A stretch of 64,000 bases of DNA from Trachythela sp. YZ-2020 (taxonomy: Eukaryota; Cnidaria; Anthozoa; Malacalcyonacea; Clavulariidae): NCBI GenBank assembly GCA_016169945.1, contig JADLSH010000395.1, forward strand, positions 1,312,501 to 1,376,500, read 5' to 3'. Position numbers and translations under genes: made by a program. Positions 37,701 to 52,700 of this stretch are shown one piece after another; position 1 is the first letter of the stretch; every line of letters begins with the position of its first letter. Below the pieces are notes generated by a model. It did not search any database and had not been told where the DNA came from. It saw only the letters and a list, made by a program, of their open reading frames with translations.

Positions 37701-40700
37701 GCTGTTAGGTGGACATCGTGAGCGCGACAATATCAACTGCTAAAGAGTTTCCAAACGTTTTAAAAACGAAACAAAGAAGACTAATCAAGTATAACTATAA
37801 AAACAAACCTCTTCCTCGTCGTCTTCATCTTCTTTATCACTGTTCGTTGATCTATTCGTCACCAGTTCTTCACCTGCTTCAATTTTCTCGCGGACATGCA
37901 GGAACAGCGACTAAAAATACAATATAGTCGTAAAACATTATAACCACCCACGTTGTATGAGTCTAAATAAGTGTGTTGTTCATTATTCGCTACGGTATAA
38001 GCAGCATATGTTCACGTTACCTGTAGAGCTAATGAATCTTCATAAATCTAAAAAAATGGAATACAAATATGAGTGGGGGTGCGATATACTGGGGGTGCAA
38101 ATTCGGTTGCCCATATATTCCCGCCTTTTGCAATTCACACCGCAAATCTCTGTTTCTGCATTCTCAAATACAATCAAGACTCGAATATGGAACTTTGCTT
38201 AAACAATAGCCTATCATGTGCATGATCAGCCGTTCATGGTTGTTGCTTTCACGCTTTCAAAATTGTTAAAGCTTAAAATCACAAAATAGTCAACCATCAT
38301 TCAAATAATCCAAGCTTATACAACGTATGTCCCTCCCCCCCCATCCTCCTTCCCTCGCCCTGAGTGTCCTTACCTCTACTGAAAAATATTTGAGTTTCAT
38401 CAAGTATACTGCGAGTAATAAGACGTGTATGAAAAACGTAGGCAAGTTTCAAATGGCCAGCCGTAAACTTAAACTCCACAACTATTTCATGCATGATTTC
38501 AATGAATGATTTCATGCATGATTTCTATACCGGGCGGTTGCATGGGGGGTGGAGTGTACTTTATGTGAGTCACATTGTTTATAACCTTGCACTTTATTTA
38601 TTATAACGTATTTTAAAATTATTAATAAATCTAATTTAATAGTGGTAATATAATAATGTCGATGGTTTGGAAGATTATTACATGCCAATATACTACATTA
38701 TATTACATTACATCAAAAACTCACAATTGAGCCTTCAATATTGTACGCCTGAGCATTTCTACACATCAACATAAAATCGGCTTGAAGATCGTCCATAGAA
38801 CGATAACGATGACCATTAATTCTCTCCTTCATAAAGCAAATATAATCATGTCAATATATTATACAACTTCATATTAGGGCTTCGTATTAATCCCCAACAC
38901 AAAATTACGCCTAAATTATATTATTAGATTAGATTAGAAACTTTATTTAAGGAGGCTGACACTTAACAGCAAAAGCTGACAAACCTGTGGGCCTCCAAAA
39001 ATATACTATACTTGCGCCTCAAATACAACGCATGCCTATTTGAAAAAAAAATCGCTTAGGAGTTAGGTATACCCAAACCCAAGCATACGCTTTTGATCTT
39101 TGAGAACGGGAACGGTCACGGTTTTCAAGATCTATACACCACGCTGAACACCCAATTAAAGATTGGTTTATGTCATATCAGACATACTGTATTATGCATA
39201 CGCTTACTTTAATCTTTTTAACGTCGATTGGCTGTTTGATGACTTGATAGTAGTCTGGTAAATCTTTCTTTGATGGTAATACGGTGAAGACATCTGCTAA
39301 TGGACGGTCATCGCTAATAAATAAATAGAAGTGTATTACATTTCCATGATAACGAGAACATATATATTTTATACTTCAATGGCACAAACAGTATCTGTAT
39401 AGACAGTGTGGGATAAGTGCAGTTCGCGTCTTAGTGATGTTTGTGTCTCTTTTCCCACAAACAAAAACCCTAACTCTCAATAACAAAACTTTCACGTTTG
39501 AAGTCGTGGGTGAGATTCTCGTTCCGGCCCGCTCAAGCCAACGCACTACGGTTCGGGTTAACGTTTCGGGTTTTTCCCGAGAACTCCAGGCTCCTTAATT
39601 CCACAGGGAATAATGGAATATTGACAGCTATAGACTGGGGGGTAAGAATAAATATAAGTATAGATTCACGACCCCATCAGCATCAGTTAGTTAAATACAT
39701 ATTGTGATTTATTAAATAGATTATATAATTATCTAAAACACGTCAAGGGAATACATCTTACTCGTCTCTGTAATGAACAATATATTTCGTAATTTTCTTC
39801 ATCTTTTTCTTCAACTCAGCATCAATTGGGGGCAATTTCACTACAAGAAAAAAGCTTTTAAAACGAACTGAAACAGTTTTGGGCGTGACATAAAAATATT
39901 TTCTATGATAAATACAAAATACCTTTCTCTACTGCGGGTCGACCACGTTTTTTCTTTGATGACTGAAATAAAACTACAAGTTTTAACTCACTAAAACGAA
40001 CTACTGTATGCCGACTTGTACTGTAAAATAAAGCTGGAAAGACACTTCTAACATAGGCAGGAGTACATAATCTTCTAGACGTAACATAATTATAGACTGG
40101 CATTAGTCGTATCAATATATATACGTTAACTATGTTAGTCTCGAACGTGCGGTGCCAGTATGGGTAGAGTGTACAGTAGTATATGCATGTCTGCAAGTAT
40201 ATGCATGTCTGCAAGTATATGCTGTCTGCAAGTATATGCATGTCTGCAAGTATATGCATGTCAGTATATGCTGTCTGCAAGTATATGCATGTCTGCAAGT
40301 ATATGCATGTCAGTATATGCATGTCAGTATATGCATGTCTGCAAGTATATGCATGTCTGCAAGTATATGCATGTCTGCAAGTATATGCTGTCTGCAAGTA
40401 TATGCTGTCTGCAAGTATATGCATGTCAGTATATGCATGTCTGCAAGTATATGCTGTCTGCAAGTATATGCATGTCTGCAAGTATATGCATGTCAGTATA
40501 TGGATGCCTGCAAGTATATGCATGTCTGCAAGTATATGCATGTCAGTATATGGATGCCTGCAAGTATATGCATGTCTGCAAGTATATGCTGTCTGCAAGT
40601 ATATGCATGTCTGCAAGTATATGCATGTCTGCAAGTATATGCATGTCTGCAAGTATATGCATGTCTGCAAGTATATGCATGTCTGCAAGTATATGCTGTC

Positions 40701-43700
40701 TGCAAGTATATGCATGTCAGTATATGCTGTCTGCAAGTATATGCATGTCTGCAAGTATATGCATGTCTGCAAGTATATGCATGTCTGCAAGTATATGCAT
40801 GTCTGCAAGTATATGCTGTCTGCAAGTATATGCATGTCTGCAAGTATATGCATGTCAGTATATGCTGTCTGCAAGTATATGCATGTCAGTATATGCTGTC
40901 TGCAAGTATATGCATGTCTGCAAGTATATGCATGTCTGCAAGTATATGCATGTCTGCAAGTATATGCATGTCTGCAAGTATATGCATGTCTGCAAGTATA
41001 TGCATGTCTGCAAGTATATGCATGTCAGTATATGCTGTCTGCAAGTATATGCATGTCTGCAAGTATATGCATGTCAGTATATGCATGTCAGTATATGCTG
41101 TCTGCAAGTATATGCATGTCTGCAAGTATATGCTGTCTGCAAGTATATGCATGTCTGCAAGTATATGCATGTCTGCAAGTATATGCATGTCAGTATATGC
41201 ATGTCTGCAAGCATGTTAACTAATAGGAAAGGTTCAGATTGATCGGTCGTTACCAAACGTGCAGGTGTGGATAGCGAATGGTTTAGGAAATGTACGGGGT
41301 TCAGCCACTGATATATCAGTGGGTTCAGCTCCCGATCACGTATTGCATGGTCGTTTACAATCGACGCCATCTTGGTTGATTTTCGAAACACGCATAGCAA
41401 CCCTAAACTATCATTTCTTCAATTATGGTCGTATCAGACTAGAAACTGTTACACATAGTACGGTAAGTAGTTTTTAAAACAAACCAGGAAATAGAAAATT
41501 AACTCCATTATTTAATTATAGCGGGTAAAGTAGACTTTGGCGCCCAATGACACGTAGTGACGTCATGTGTAAACCATGAATACATATCCATCCAAAATCT
41601 GACAATCAAACGTCTGCACCGTCACGATTAGCAATTATCCGCTTCAGTATTTTGTACAGTTATTATCTCTGTGTAATAATTCAGGGGTTTCATTAGAAGC
41701 TGGCAACCGGCGATTTCCGCCGGCTACTTTCAATATCACCGCCGGCTACTTCGTATCACGTATTAAATTTTTAGTTTTAATAGAAAGTTTTATATTAGTG
41801 TATTTTGATAGAAATTACAATATCAAATACGTGGTCAATTCAAACCATTCTATTTTGTCTTGAAAGCGTTTATCACAAGTGTGAAGATATTTAGTGTTTT
41901 AAAATTGTCTTGTTATTCACGTACGATGACAATTTTTTCGCCTGTCCGCCATCTTGAAACAGTGAAGAGAAACCGGAAGTAAATATTAATTGTTTTGTTT
42001 TTAATTTAAAATGGCGGAAACCGGAAGTAAATATTAATTGCGATGTCTGCTAGCTCTGCCGCCTACTTTCTTAAATGCGCCTGCTACTTTCAAAAATAAT
42101 GAAACCCCTGGTAATAGTGTGATTATCAAATTGTCTTACTTTTTGACTCGACGTTTCACCATCGTCACCATGTCGTTTCCGTTTTCTTGCTTTCTTAGTT
42201 TTCTGCCTCTCTTCCATCTCATCAAGACATCCATCTTCTATCGCCTACAGCAAGAAACAAAGCTAAAGTTATAAACATTTAAGAAATTATCGCCTGCACC
42301 GCAAAAAACAAAGTTATGCTAAAGTTATAAACATAGAAGACGCAGTGGTATCCTTATGACATTCCATCGTTTGGGAATATAACTATACTCTTTGGGAATT
42401 TCACAAGGTTGTTAACAATATTTATGACCGTGTTGTATTGTATATGACGAGCTCTCACCTATAATACAGTTTGATCAGGTCAACACTGCACAGTTTCGTC
42501 AGAAGTGGATGGATATATTGCGCATATTGCTGACAGTACCAGGACGTTAAACATGTATTTTTACAACGATAAACGGTAAAATATGGAGACATACCTTGAG
42601 CCATTGTCTTTCTGTTAATGGTTCACTATAATCAACTGTCTTCTTCTGCCGAATACCACGACCAAATAGTTTATCTTCTTCATCTTCATTTGTCAATCGT
42701 TCAACCTACAGTGACACAAAATATTGAATACTGAGGTACAGTAAGAACTAGTGCTTCGGTAACACAACAAATACCGAGGTATGAATTAGGATTCGTACTT
42801 TAGGTCTGTTTCAAACGTTGAATTCTGCATGTGCCGAATTCAATTCACATTATAGATTCGAGCAGATTACATTAAGTTCGACGCCGGTTTCAAACGTCTT
42901 ATTCTGCATGTGTGTCGAACTAAAAGCATTACATAACATTTACGTGACTTAAGCTTTTCCCAATTTTCCAGGAGATCCAAGCCGAAATGAATTCGAAAGA
43001 TGCAAAATGCAACGTTTGAAACCACGCCGCACTTTCGTCGCACTAAGCTTGGATTATGAGACCGAACCGGTCGAATTTAATATTACGGTCGAACAATATT
43101 AAAGACTTTGATGGCGAATTTTTCAACAACTGCATTTAACACATGCAAACTTCGACTATTGAAACAAGCCTTAAAGGGTCAGAATATTTATGGGACAGGT
43201 CAGTTAATAAACTGTAAATTGTGCTCGAAATAACGCTGGAAGGTCGAGGGGTCAGCATGACTGCTTATACATAAATTGGGGGTTCATTTACATAATTTGT
43301 ACATATTTTAAGGGGTCAACATTGAAAGCAAGGCGTCAGTGACCCATGATCTCCTCCTTTCGAGAGCTCCGTACTCGGAAGAGAGAGAAATTCTCTTACC
43401 TCGGCATCATCTTTAATTATCCAACTTGGCAATTCATTACTTCGCATCAAGCGCGGTTTACCGCCACATTTTTCTTCCTGGAACATGTTCATTAAGAGAA
43501 TGCTTTAGTGCTTTACTAATATTGACAACGGAATAACATCACTTGTTTTATATAACAGTTTTACCCAACAGTATCAAATAACAATCAATGTCTTTGATAT
43601 AGTCGAAACCGGTAACTTACCAGAAGTTTCCTTTCGTAGTCCATTTTCTAAAATGTAAAAAACCTTCCGTTAGTGTTAGTGTCAGTGTAGAGTAGATAAA

Positions 43701-46700
43701 GTCAGACACACAAGTTAGAATTTTAGTAATCAGAAAAATGGTTTTGATGTGCGTTACAATGAGAAATGGCCAGGTCCGAGGTCTCATTTATAATCTTTAA
43801 TTGCTATTCAGCAATTACGATACATTTAAACCATATAATCGAACGAATAAGTGGCAATAGAGATACGTCAAAGCAATGATGGTGATGGAAGTTATGAATC
43901 ATAACCTACGAACTGCAATGAAACTGAATGAAATAAAATAGTCACCTGAAATATTTCGAATTCCTCTGTACTTCTGGCAATCATTTGGTTCACCGTCTCA
44001 TCATCTGGGATTTCATTTTCTTCCTGTTGTGAACACAAACAACAGTCAACAAGGCAAGTTTTGACATTATTAACAATACTACAAATAATGAAAACGGCCA
44101 TTCCGTTGCAGCGCGTACAGACGCTACCGTATGCTCAGCCCGTCGATTCACTGACTATGTGATTTTCATTTGGTTACTTCTGACCAACAAATGTAGCCAG
44201 GTGGGCGATGCCCTTGCCCTGTACCTGAACGATGGCTCAGCACCCAAGACACTCGTGTGGAAAAAATTGGTCAACGCTCTGAAAAGTCGCGAGTTTTTTC
44301 CGGGTACTCCGGTCTCTTCCCACAGCGAAAGTTGAAAGGGTGGGTTAGGATACACCGAGGTAGATTTAAGACCCCATAACAACAACCCTATGCGCCTGAC
44401 TGGCTGCACGTCTTAAATTTGCTCCGTATATTTCAGTATTTTTGCAATTCAAGTATATTTATTCTGATTATTATCTGTATTGTGGTACTCCTTTCTTACT
44501 CTCGATCGAAGTATGGCAACAAGAATCGCGTCACTCTGTTTTGCAAGTAAATGTTGATTTCGCTAGCTTCGCCGAGACATGGTTGAGTGATTATGTGGGC
44601 GACAATGCGATTCAAATCCAGGGCTCAATGTTGTACGTAAAGATCGTAGAACCGGGAGCATGGCGGAGTGTGCTTGTACATCAATGAATCAATCCCCTAC
44701 GAAGTGCTTAATCAGCATCACCATCCTTCGTTAGAAGTTTTGTGGGTGAAATCCCAACCACATCGTCTCCCCAGGGGTCTGTCTTGCATTATTGTCGGCT
44801 GTGTGTATCATCCGCCCTCAGCCCACGCAGAAACTATGATCAATTATCTGCTTGAACAGCTCGCTTCTATGGAATCTACATACTTCAAGTGTGGCTTCAT
44901 GGTTCTTGGAGATTTTAATAACCTTGACATCAGCGACATTACGCTTTCAGAAAGTCTCGCAACAAACCGCGTGTTGGGATCACGCAATCCTGCACGGAAA
45001 ACCATTCGGTAATCCTTTATTGAAGTCCTTGATCCAACAGCGACAATTAGCCCTTGCCACCGGAAACATGCACAAATTCAGACAACTCCGAAACTCCGTC
45101 GACCGAGAACGGAAAAGTGAAGCAGCTCAGGTCATCCAATCCTAAACAGTGGTGGAATTCAATTAAATCCCCGTGTAGTATGAATCCAGTCGTGCAAATG
45201 ACCTCAGGCATCTGGTGATCCCAAGTGGCGAATCCACCTCTCAGTCCGTGGGAAACATGATACTACTACCCCGCCTACGACCATATGTAGTTCCGAAAAC
45301 ATGTCCACTGCTCTTGTTACGACAGAATTCCAGGTGCATGTGCACGAAACTAGCCGGTCTCAAGTCATCGAAAGTCCCTGGACCTGATTCTATTCCTGGG
45401 TGGCTGTTGAAATAAAACGCCAATGTCCTTGCTAAACCAATATTCGAAATCCTCAATACCTCGTATTGCCTTCATCTTGGAAAAAGGCTGACGTATCCCC
45501 TCTTCCAAAGCAAAAGGCCGTGCTGGATATCAGTAAACACCTAAGACCAATCTCGTTGATCCCAATTATCTCTAAATTGGCCGAAGAATTCATGGTTGAC
45601 CGTTTTATTAAACCAGCAGTCCTTCAAATAGTTGACTCACGCCAGTACGGTGCGATTCCTAAGTCATCGACAACTCAAGCCCTTATCAGTGTGGTTCACA
45701 ATCTTGCTAAAGCAACCGATGGCGATGGCGCTCTTGTTTATAGAGTAATTTTGTTTGATTATAGAAAAGCGTTCGACCTTATCGATCATCACGTCCTCGT
45801 TGCAAAACTCCATACTCTTGATATCCCACCCGAGATCATAGATTGGGTATCAGACTTCTTGACCAACCGCCAGCAAAGAGTCAAGTTGGCTTGGGATTGC
45901 TATTCTGAATGGGCAGCCGTTCCAGCGGGTGTGCCGCAAGAAACCAAACTCAGACCCTGGCTATTCATACTCATGATTAACGATCTTACAGCTAGTGGAG
46001 CTGCTCTTTGGAAATTTGTCGACGATACAACTATTGCAGAAGAAGTCCCCAAAGGAGCAACAAGCGAGATCCAGTTAGCAACCGACGAGATACAAGACCA
46101 ATCAACAGAACTAAAGTTTACCTTGAACGAAGACAAATGCAAACGCGTGTGCTTCACTAAGTCTGAAAGAACCGACATTTCACCTGTGGTAATTAACAAC
46201 AAGGAAATCGAAAAAATCTTCTTCAAAAATCCTGGGCCTAATTTTCCGAAATGACCTCAAGTGGAACGATCATGTAGAATCAGTTTTAAAGAAATCATCA
46301 AAGCGTCTGTATCTCTTACGACAATTTAAACGTGCAAGGGTATCGGCAAATGATATGATCCACTTCTACTGCACTTGTGTCCGTCCAATCTTGGAATATG
46401 CCTCTCCTGTCTTCCATCACAGTCCGCCACGTTATCTGAGCGACGATATCGAGAGGATCCAACGGCGCGCACTTAAAATATTATTATTCGGACTTATCGT
46501 AACACGAAGCTCTGGATAAGCCTGGGCTCCAAAATCTTGATGCCAGACGGGAAATATTATGCAGAAAAACTTTTAATGACATTATTAAAGACCCTAATCA
46601 CAGACTGCATGCGCTATTACCACCTATTAACGATGAATGTCATTATAATCTTCGGAACAAGCGTTTTTTTAGATTGTCGAACCGTTTTCAAAACCTCATT

Positions 46701-49700
46701 TATTAACGCTAGTGCAAGTCGATATTGACTTTAACACTTATTTTATACTGTACAGTAGTTTAACATTTATATTCAATCATATTTTTGTACTTGTAATTTT
46801 AGTAGTTAATATTTTTGTATTATAACATTCCAATTAATTTATATAGTTACTGTAAATGTTAATCCATTGTAATTCAGCCAATAGCTGTAAGTTTGGATAA
46901 ATTAAACGCATCTATCTAAACAAATGATATTACGATTTTAGCCAATTTTAAAGTATCAATCATACAATAGATTGAATTTTTGGATGAATTGCAGGTGAAA
47001 TAATAACTTACTTCTTCATCATCCTTGTCATTTTCAAGCAAAGCTTCAAGGAAAGCTCTACGTTCACCTGATGTTGAGTTCTGGTTAAACATTCCAGCTT
47101 GAATAACCTAGAGAAACATAACAATATTACACCACACAACAAACAAAACACCAAGGAGGAGAGGGAGGGGTGAGGAGGGGGTCATTTTCATTTTAGGGGC
47201 AAAGCTCCAAATATTTTCCTAACGACTTCCGAAGAATAGTTGATCAGTTAGGTAATCTAGCTGTAACAGTGGTGTTTCAACAATGACAAGTCTGCATGAT
47301 AGCCAGGCAAATTTACACTAAAGTAAAGCCATGCACAGGTTTAAGGAATGAAATTTGTAGCAACGAAAGGGTGGCAATATGTTGGCAACCTAACTTCGCA
47401 CTCCCAATACTTTGCAAAGTGTCCGGCATTGTGCATAACAGCGTAAATGAGAGTTCTCTTGGCGCCGACACACGCCAACCAACAAAGGATGAACACAAAG
47501 TAAATTTAAATTGATACCAAGAATTAGGTATAATATTTGAAGAGAAGCATGCAAGAATACCTTTTCATCAATATTAAGTTTATATCTAGCAGCAGCCTGA
47601 ATGGTTTCTTCAACACTATTGACAGTAACCAGACGAAGAACTCTGACTTCATTAATTTGACCAATACGATGTGCTCGATCTTGAGCTTGCAGATCCTAGA
47701 AAAACGATGCCTGTGTGATTGCCTTCCACCTCTCTGAATTACTTAATATGTATAATCTGATCAAGATCATGACACGATGCACAGAAGTACAGAATTTATG
47801 TTATACAGTAAGTTAGGTCTTCCCTACTGTAATTTACTCTATTCTCGTTCACTCACCATTTAAGATGTAAGGACATTGAAATGAACGAATTTAGGAGGTG
47901 TCTATACGCCCATTATAAAATGGCGCTTGAACACGTTTTCAACGTGGACGAGCCGAGAACATGGAAATCTGTGTGTGTTAAATGTAATGTAGCTCGAGAT
48001 CTTACTAAATGTGCTGTTTAGTTCATTTGTTGTGTGTGTGTGTCGTATGTGTGTGTGTGTATATAGTAACTAAAATTAGCAGTAATTGGCGTTTGCTATT
48101 GCCTGCCAGATGTTGATCGTTTATATTGTTTTATGTATATATGTTTGTATGTGTTTTGTATTTGTATGTATAGTGTTGATAATGGCAAAGCTAATAAAAT
48201 TAAAATTAAAATTAAATGACTACATATCAAATTCACTATGGACAAATAACTGCATGACGTCAGAACCAATATGTCAGGGTCGAAATACTGCCAAAATATC
48301 GAGATTTTTACATTTTGTTCTCTCGTCTGGACGCATTTGACAAAATACCAAATGCACCACCAGTTTTAGAACGTTTTGTATCTAAGCTTTAAGACAAGTT
48401 CATTTGATTAAATGTTGAGAAAAGATGAGGGGTTTTCTATCGGGATTTTTAACTTTTTGTCGGCTAGTGCGCCTGTAGTTTGTATTGTACAACTACCAAA
48501 TTTGGAGATACGTTAGGCGTCTGGGCCCTATATCTGGTATACACATGCGTGCATCTCAAATGCACCTCCAGATTTGAATTTGTCGAAGAATTGGCTTTCT
48601 TTCGATGACAATCTGTTGGATTTGGAGAAATTTAAAGCTCGGGTAATGGTACTTTTATATCTGCTTCTGATTCTGGTGTGTCCCCGCTATGTTGAGGCAA
48701 CTGGAGAAGGATATTGGAGGCAAGAAAGTGCTACAGCATCCGAAAATTTCTTTTACACAAGAAATAAACAAGTAAGCACATGTTTCGTGCAGAAATTGTC
48801 TTCGCTATCATTAGTGCTAATCTTGTGCTTTTTCTGACTACTTATTAACAATCAGTAATCGAGGCCAGTAAGCGTGTCGCCTGGGACCGAGTAAAACAAA
48901 TGTCCCGCCAAACAGGCAAAAAATTTGATATGCTTCTGGTGGAGAAGAACTTACTTACGAACTAATGTCTCGTTTACCTAATACTTAGTTTTACAGCATT
49001 ATGCAAGTACTAAGTAATTATGCATAGTTCTTACAAAGATACCAGTTTGAGAAGAGACTGTATGTATTGAAAACGTATACCGCATACAACAAACGTGTAA
49101 GGTGGATAATTACAGCTACATGTATTCGGAAAAGACAATTCTGTGTGAAACATATATCCTCTACACAAGTTATTTTGGTTAAATTCCCACCAACGTTTCA
49201 AATCAATATATTTGAGAAGCATTCCTGGTGGAATTTGTAGTTTACAGTATTTAATCAGGGTCTGGTAAAGTTGTCTCAAATTTGTCTTTAACCCGCAATA
49301 CATACGTATTGTGTAGGTGAATTTTATACCCTGTTTGCCAGAGTGTTTTTAAATTACAAAATGAGTACCTGATGAGGATTCCAATCACTGTCAAATAAAA
49401 CAACTGTATCAGCCACTTGGAGATTCAAGCCCAGACCTCCTGCTCTGGTACTCAGCAAAAACACGGAATAAATGGAATTGTGTGTGTTAAACAGCTGCAA
49501 GAGATGGCCACGATCTTCAGCTTTGGTTGTTCCATCCAGACGCAGATATCTTATACCTGCAACATACAGATAATGCAGGACATTTAAACCATGCCAAGGA
49601 ATAGCAATTTAGTCAAATACTGCAACGTACACGAAATAAAACTGGATCTTTCAGGCCACTGACCCATACCCTACACACGTAAAAATCTCACAACTTGCTG

Positions 49701-52700
49701 ACAAGTTGTTGGCTTAACAAGCTTCTAGCAAGCTTGTCGACAAGTTGTAACAAGCTTGTCATTTTATCAAGCTGTAGCAAACTTGTGTCATCAAGCTTGC
49801 TACAACTTGTTAGTTTGCAGACTTGTAGCAAGTTGTTGGAACAACTTGTACCAAGCTTGTTGAAAACAAGCCATATCGTGCTTGTTGGAACAACTGTTGG
49901 AACAAGTCCGTTTCAACAAGCTTGTAACAAAACTGGTTTAACAAGTATGTGCCATGTCTGCTAACAACTCAGTTGTAACGGCATTGTTAACGGCAAGAGT
50001 TTTCATACAACAGCTGAACCAATTTGAACTTGCCAAAACCGTATTTTATTGGTGGTTGCTAAGCGTTGTTATGCAGAATGAAAGTTGTGGCGAAAGACCT
50101 TTAGATTTTTCTTTCGACATCAAACCGCTAACCACAAACCGCGGTTTGTTGTTAGCCGTCCGCAGTTTGCCGTTTAAAACATACAGTATTTCCCATTTAG
50201 TTCTCGAAGTTTCGTAACTTTTTAAAGAATTTCGCGTAGATTAAGAAGCAATGGGAGGTACAAAGTTTTGTGTTTTAAAGGATTTATTTCTACATGTCTT
50301 TGATGGTTTTAAAATATATTTGGATAGATCGACCTGTTAAAATACCATGTCTGTGAGCTATAATATAAATGCAAAAGATAGCGGCCATGTTGAATACACG
50401 AAACACAAGTAGCACTCGAATTTCGGAGTATAAAAGCCGTATGAAGCACTTAATAATCTTCAAATATAACTTAGATTTAAAGATTAAAGATGTACCAAAT
50501 AAAAACGTGAGATAACACGCTTTTAAAGATATAATAGCTTGAGCGAAATGACTGACGGGAAAAATCGCTCAAGCCGTCAAAAACGTGTAAAATACATGGC
50601 AAACGCAACCACTAGGCAAAGTCACGTGGTTTCTTGCGGTTTGACGTTTGAACGAACAAAGTAAAATCTAAATGTCTCTAATGTAAAAAAATAACTGGTA
50701 AGTGTCATATTTTATAGCAAAGTTAGTTGAAAAATAGTGCGTAAGTGGATTTTGTAAAATTATCGCCTAAAAACATTACGGATTTTTGTTTTCTAACACG
50801 AAAATATATATGTACTGTGCAGTATGTATGTTTGTATATGCTCTGGCTTTGAATGTAAAACTAAACATGTATTTATATTATAGAGCAGAATTAAAAGAGT
50901 TGATTTCTCGCATATATCCAGGTCCTGACATTTTTGAGATAGTTGTAACAACATGTTTTTATATAAAATTTAGCTCAAACTTCTGTTCTGAACAGCCTAT
51001 ATTTGACTGTCCCTGTCAACTTTGGACAGGCATTTTGCATGCAATTAAAGCTCGATATTCTCCTACTTTTGTATTGAAATATAAGCAAAATATAAGTTTT
51101 TAGTAAACGAAATTCATATTAATTTGAAACATATTTTTATCTTTTCTGCTAAGTGAATAAAGTAAATTGTTGTGATGGTGTAAGTGAATGTTAAAAACTT
51201 TAAATATATTTAATTGTGGACTATGAGATCTGCCATTGCCTATAAATATCAACATGTATTTTCCTGGCATGGACCATACACCAATTGAAAGGCGTGTCCC
51301 ATGCAGAACTTGTGGCAAAATCTCCCCTGGGGGAATCTGGGGGCCGTATGACATCATAACTCCAACAGCAGAAACAAAAGGCATAACTTAAAATTGGCGG
51401 TTTAAACTTGAGAGGGACTCTACTTGATTTTGCCTAAAATTACCCCCCTCTGCTGCCCTGGTAGCCTGGGAAACGTGACATGGGGCCTGATGGGGGCCCT
51501 ATAAACATTGGCTTTTCATGCTATCTGGAGGGAAAGTATAGCAGATTTACAAAAATATCAAAGAAATTGTGGTTCTTCGTGGGAGGAATGCAACTGAATA
51601 TTCTCAGAAAGGAAAAGAAAATGTTTAATAACTGTGAGGTTAAGAACATTGAACTATCAAAAGGATGCAGACAGAAGATTGACACTGACAAGTAATTGAA
51701 ATATACAGGGATTGCCCAGTTTATTTTCATTAAATTTACTTTTTAACACCATTCCACTCTTTAAATATTATCCATATAGTACATCAATATATCATATATC
51801 CAATTATTATTCCGCACAAAAACCATAATTTAGGGGGTGCATAGGATAATGCATCTGTTGTTCCGCATTACTGTTACTGCTGTATATTTGAAAAATATCT
51901 GATTAGATATCAGCTAGGTATTGTTTACAGTATACAAGGTTCATGCCTTCATTTCAAGGTAAATAATTATTTGAATTGGTTGACAACAGAAGGGTGTGGT
52001 TAGATATTTGTAATGGATTGCTAAGACACTGGCAGCCTTTCAATTCTAATAATTATTTCACCTGAAAAGAAGCCCTGAATCTGGCATAAAAATAGACATA
52101 CTGTACAACCAATATTATATCAAAAGTAGTTCTAAAACAAGTGGCTTCAGGTTCTAGTTGCATGATTATGTCATTGCACCAGTCACTATAAGCCCTGCCC
52201 ACCCCAGGGCACAGATAGGCAGGGACTGTATTAGAATTTGGGGGGAAAGATTGCAGCTTTAAACCTGGGCAAATTTGTTTAAAGAAAATCATCCACTTTT
52301 TCTGTGAAAATTTGTTCAAAGAAAATCATCCACTTTTTCGGTGAGAGCTCTAAGTTTTGATAACTCGCCACAATGTCGGTCTGTTACTATATAAAAGAAT
52401 GCATGCTCAAGTTACAGTATTTCACACACAAAGAGTTAACAAACTGACAAGCAGCTGAAACCAGCAAGGTTTGGGAAAGAGCAATCTTAGTTTCCAGACT
52501 TCTATATTCTGAAATTTTCCAGATCCAACAGCGCAGATAAGATAGATTTAAGGCTTATACATCTTGGGGCCATCAAAAACTAGAAAATGCCTTTGTTATG
52601 CCAAGCTTATGTGTAGTCAGGGGCGGTCAGGGGTAGGCAGGGATGTGAATTGACTGATGCATAATATCTGTGTAACCGACTTCTTTCATCCTGGATTTAT

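Noticed and set aside
40152..41242. Open frames of 323-360 codons on both strands ([17 protein letters not shown] repeats)
   Set aside because: All are translations of one stop-free minisatellite in several frames; no unique coding sequence except where the minus frame enters exon 25.
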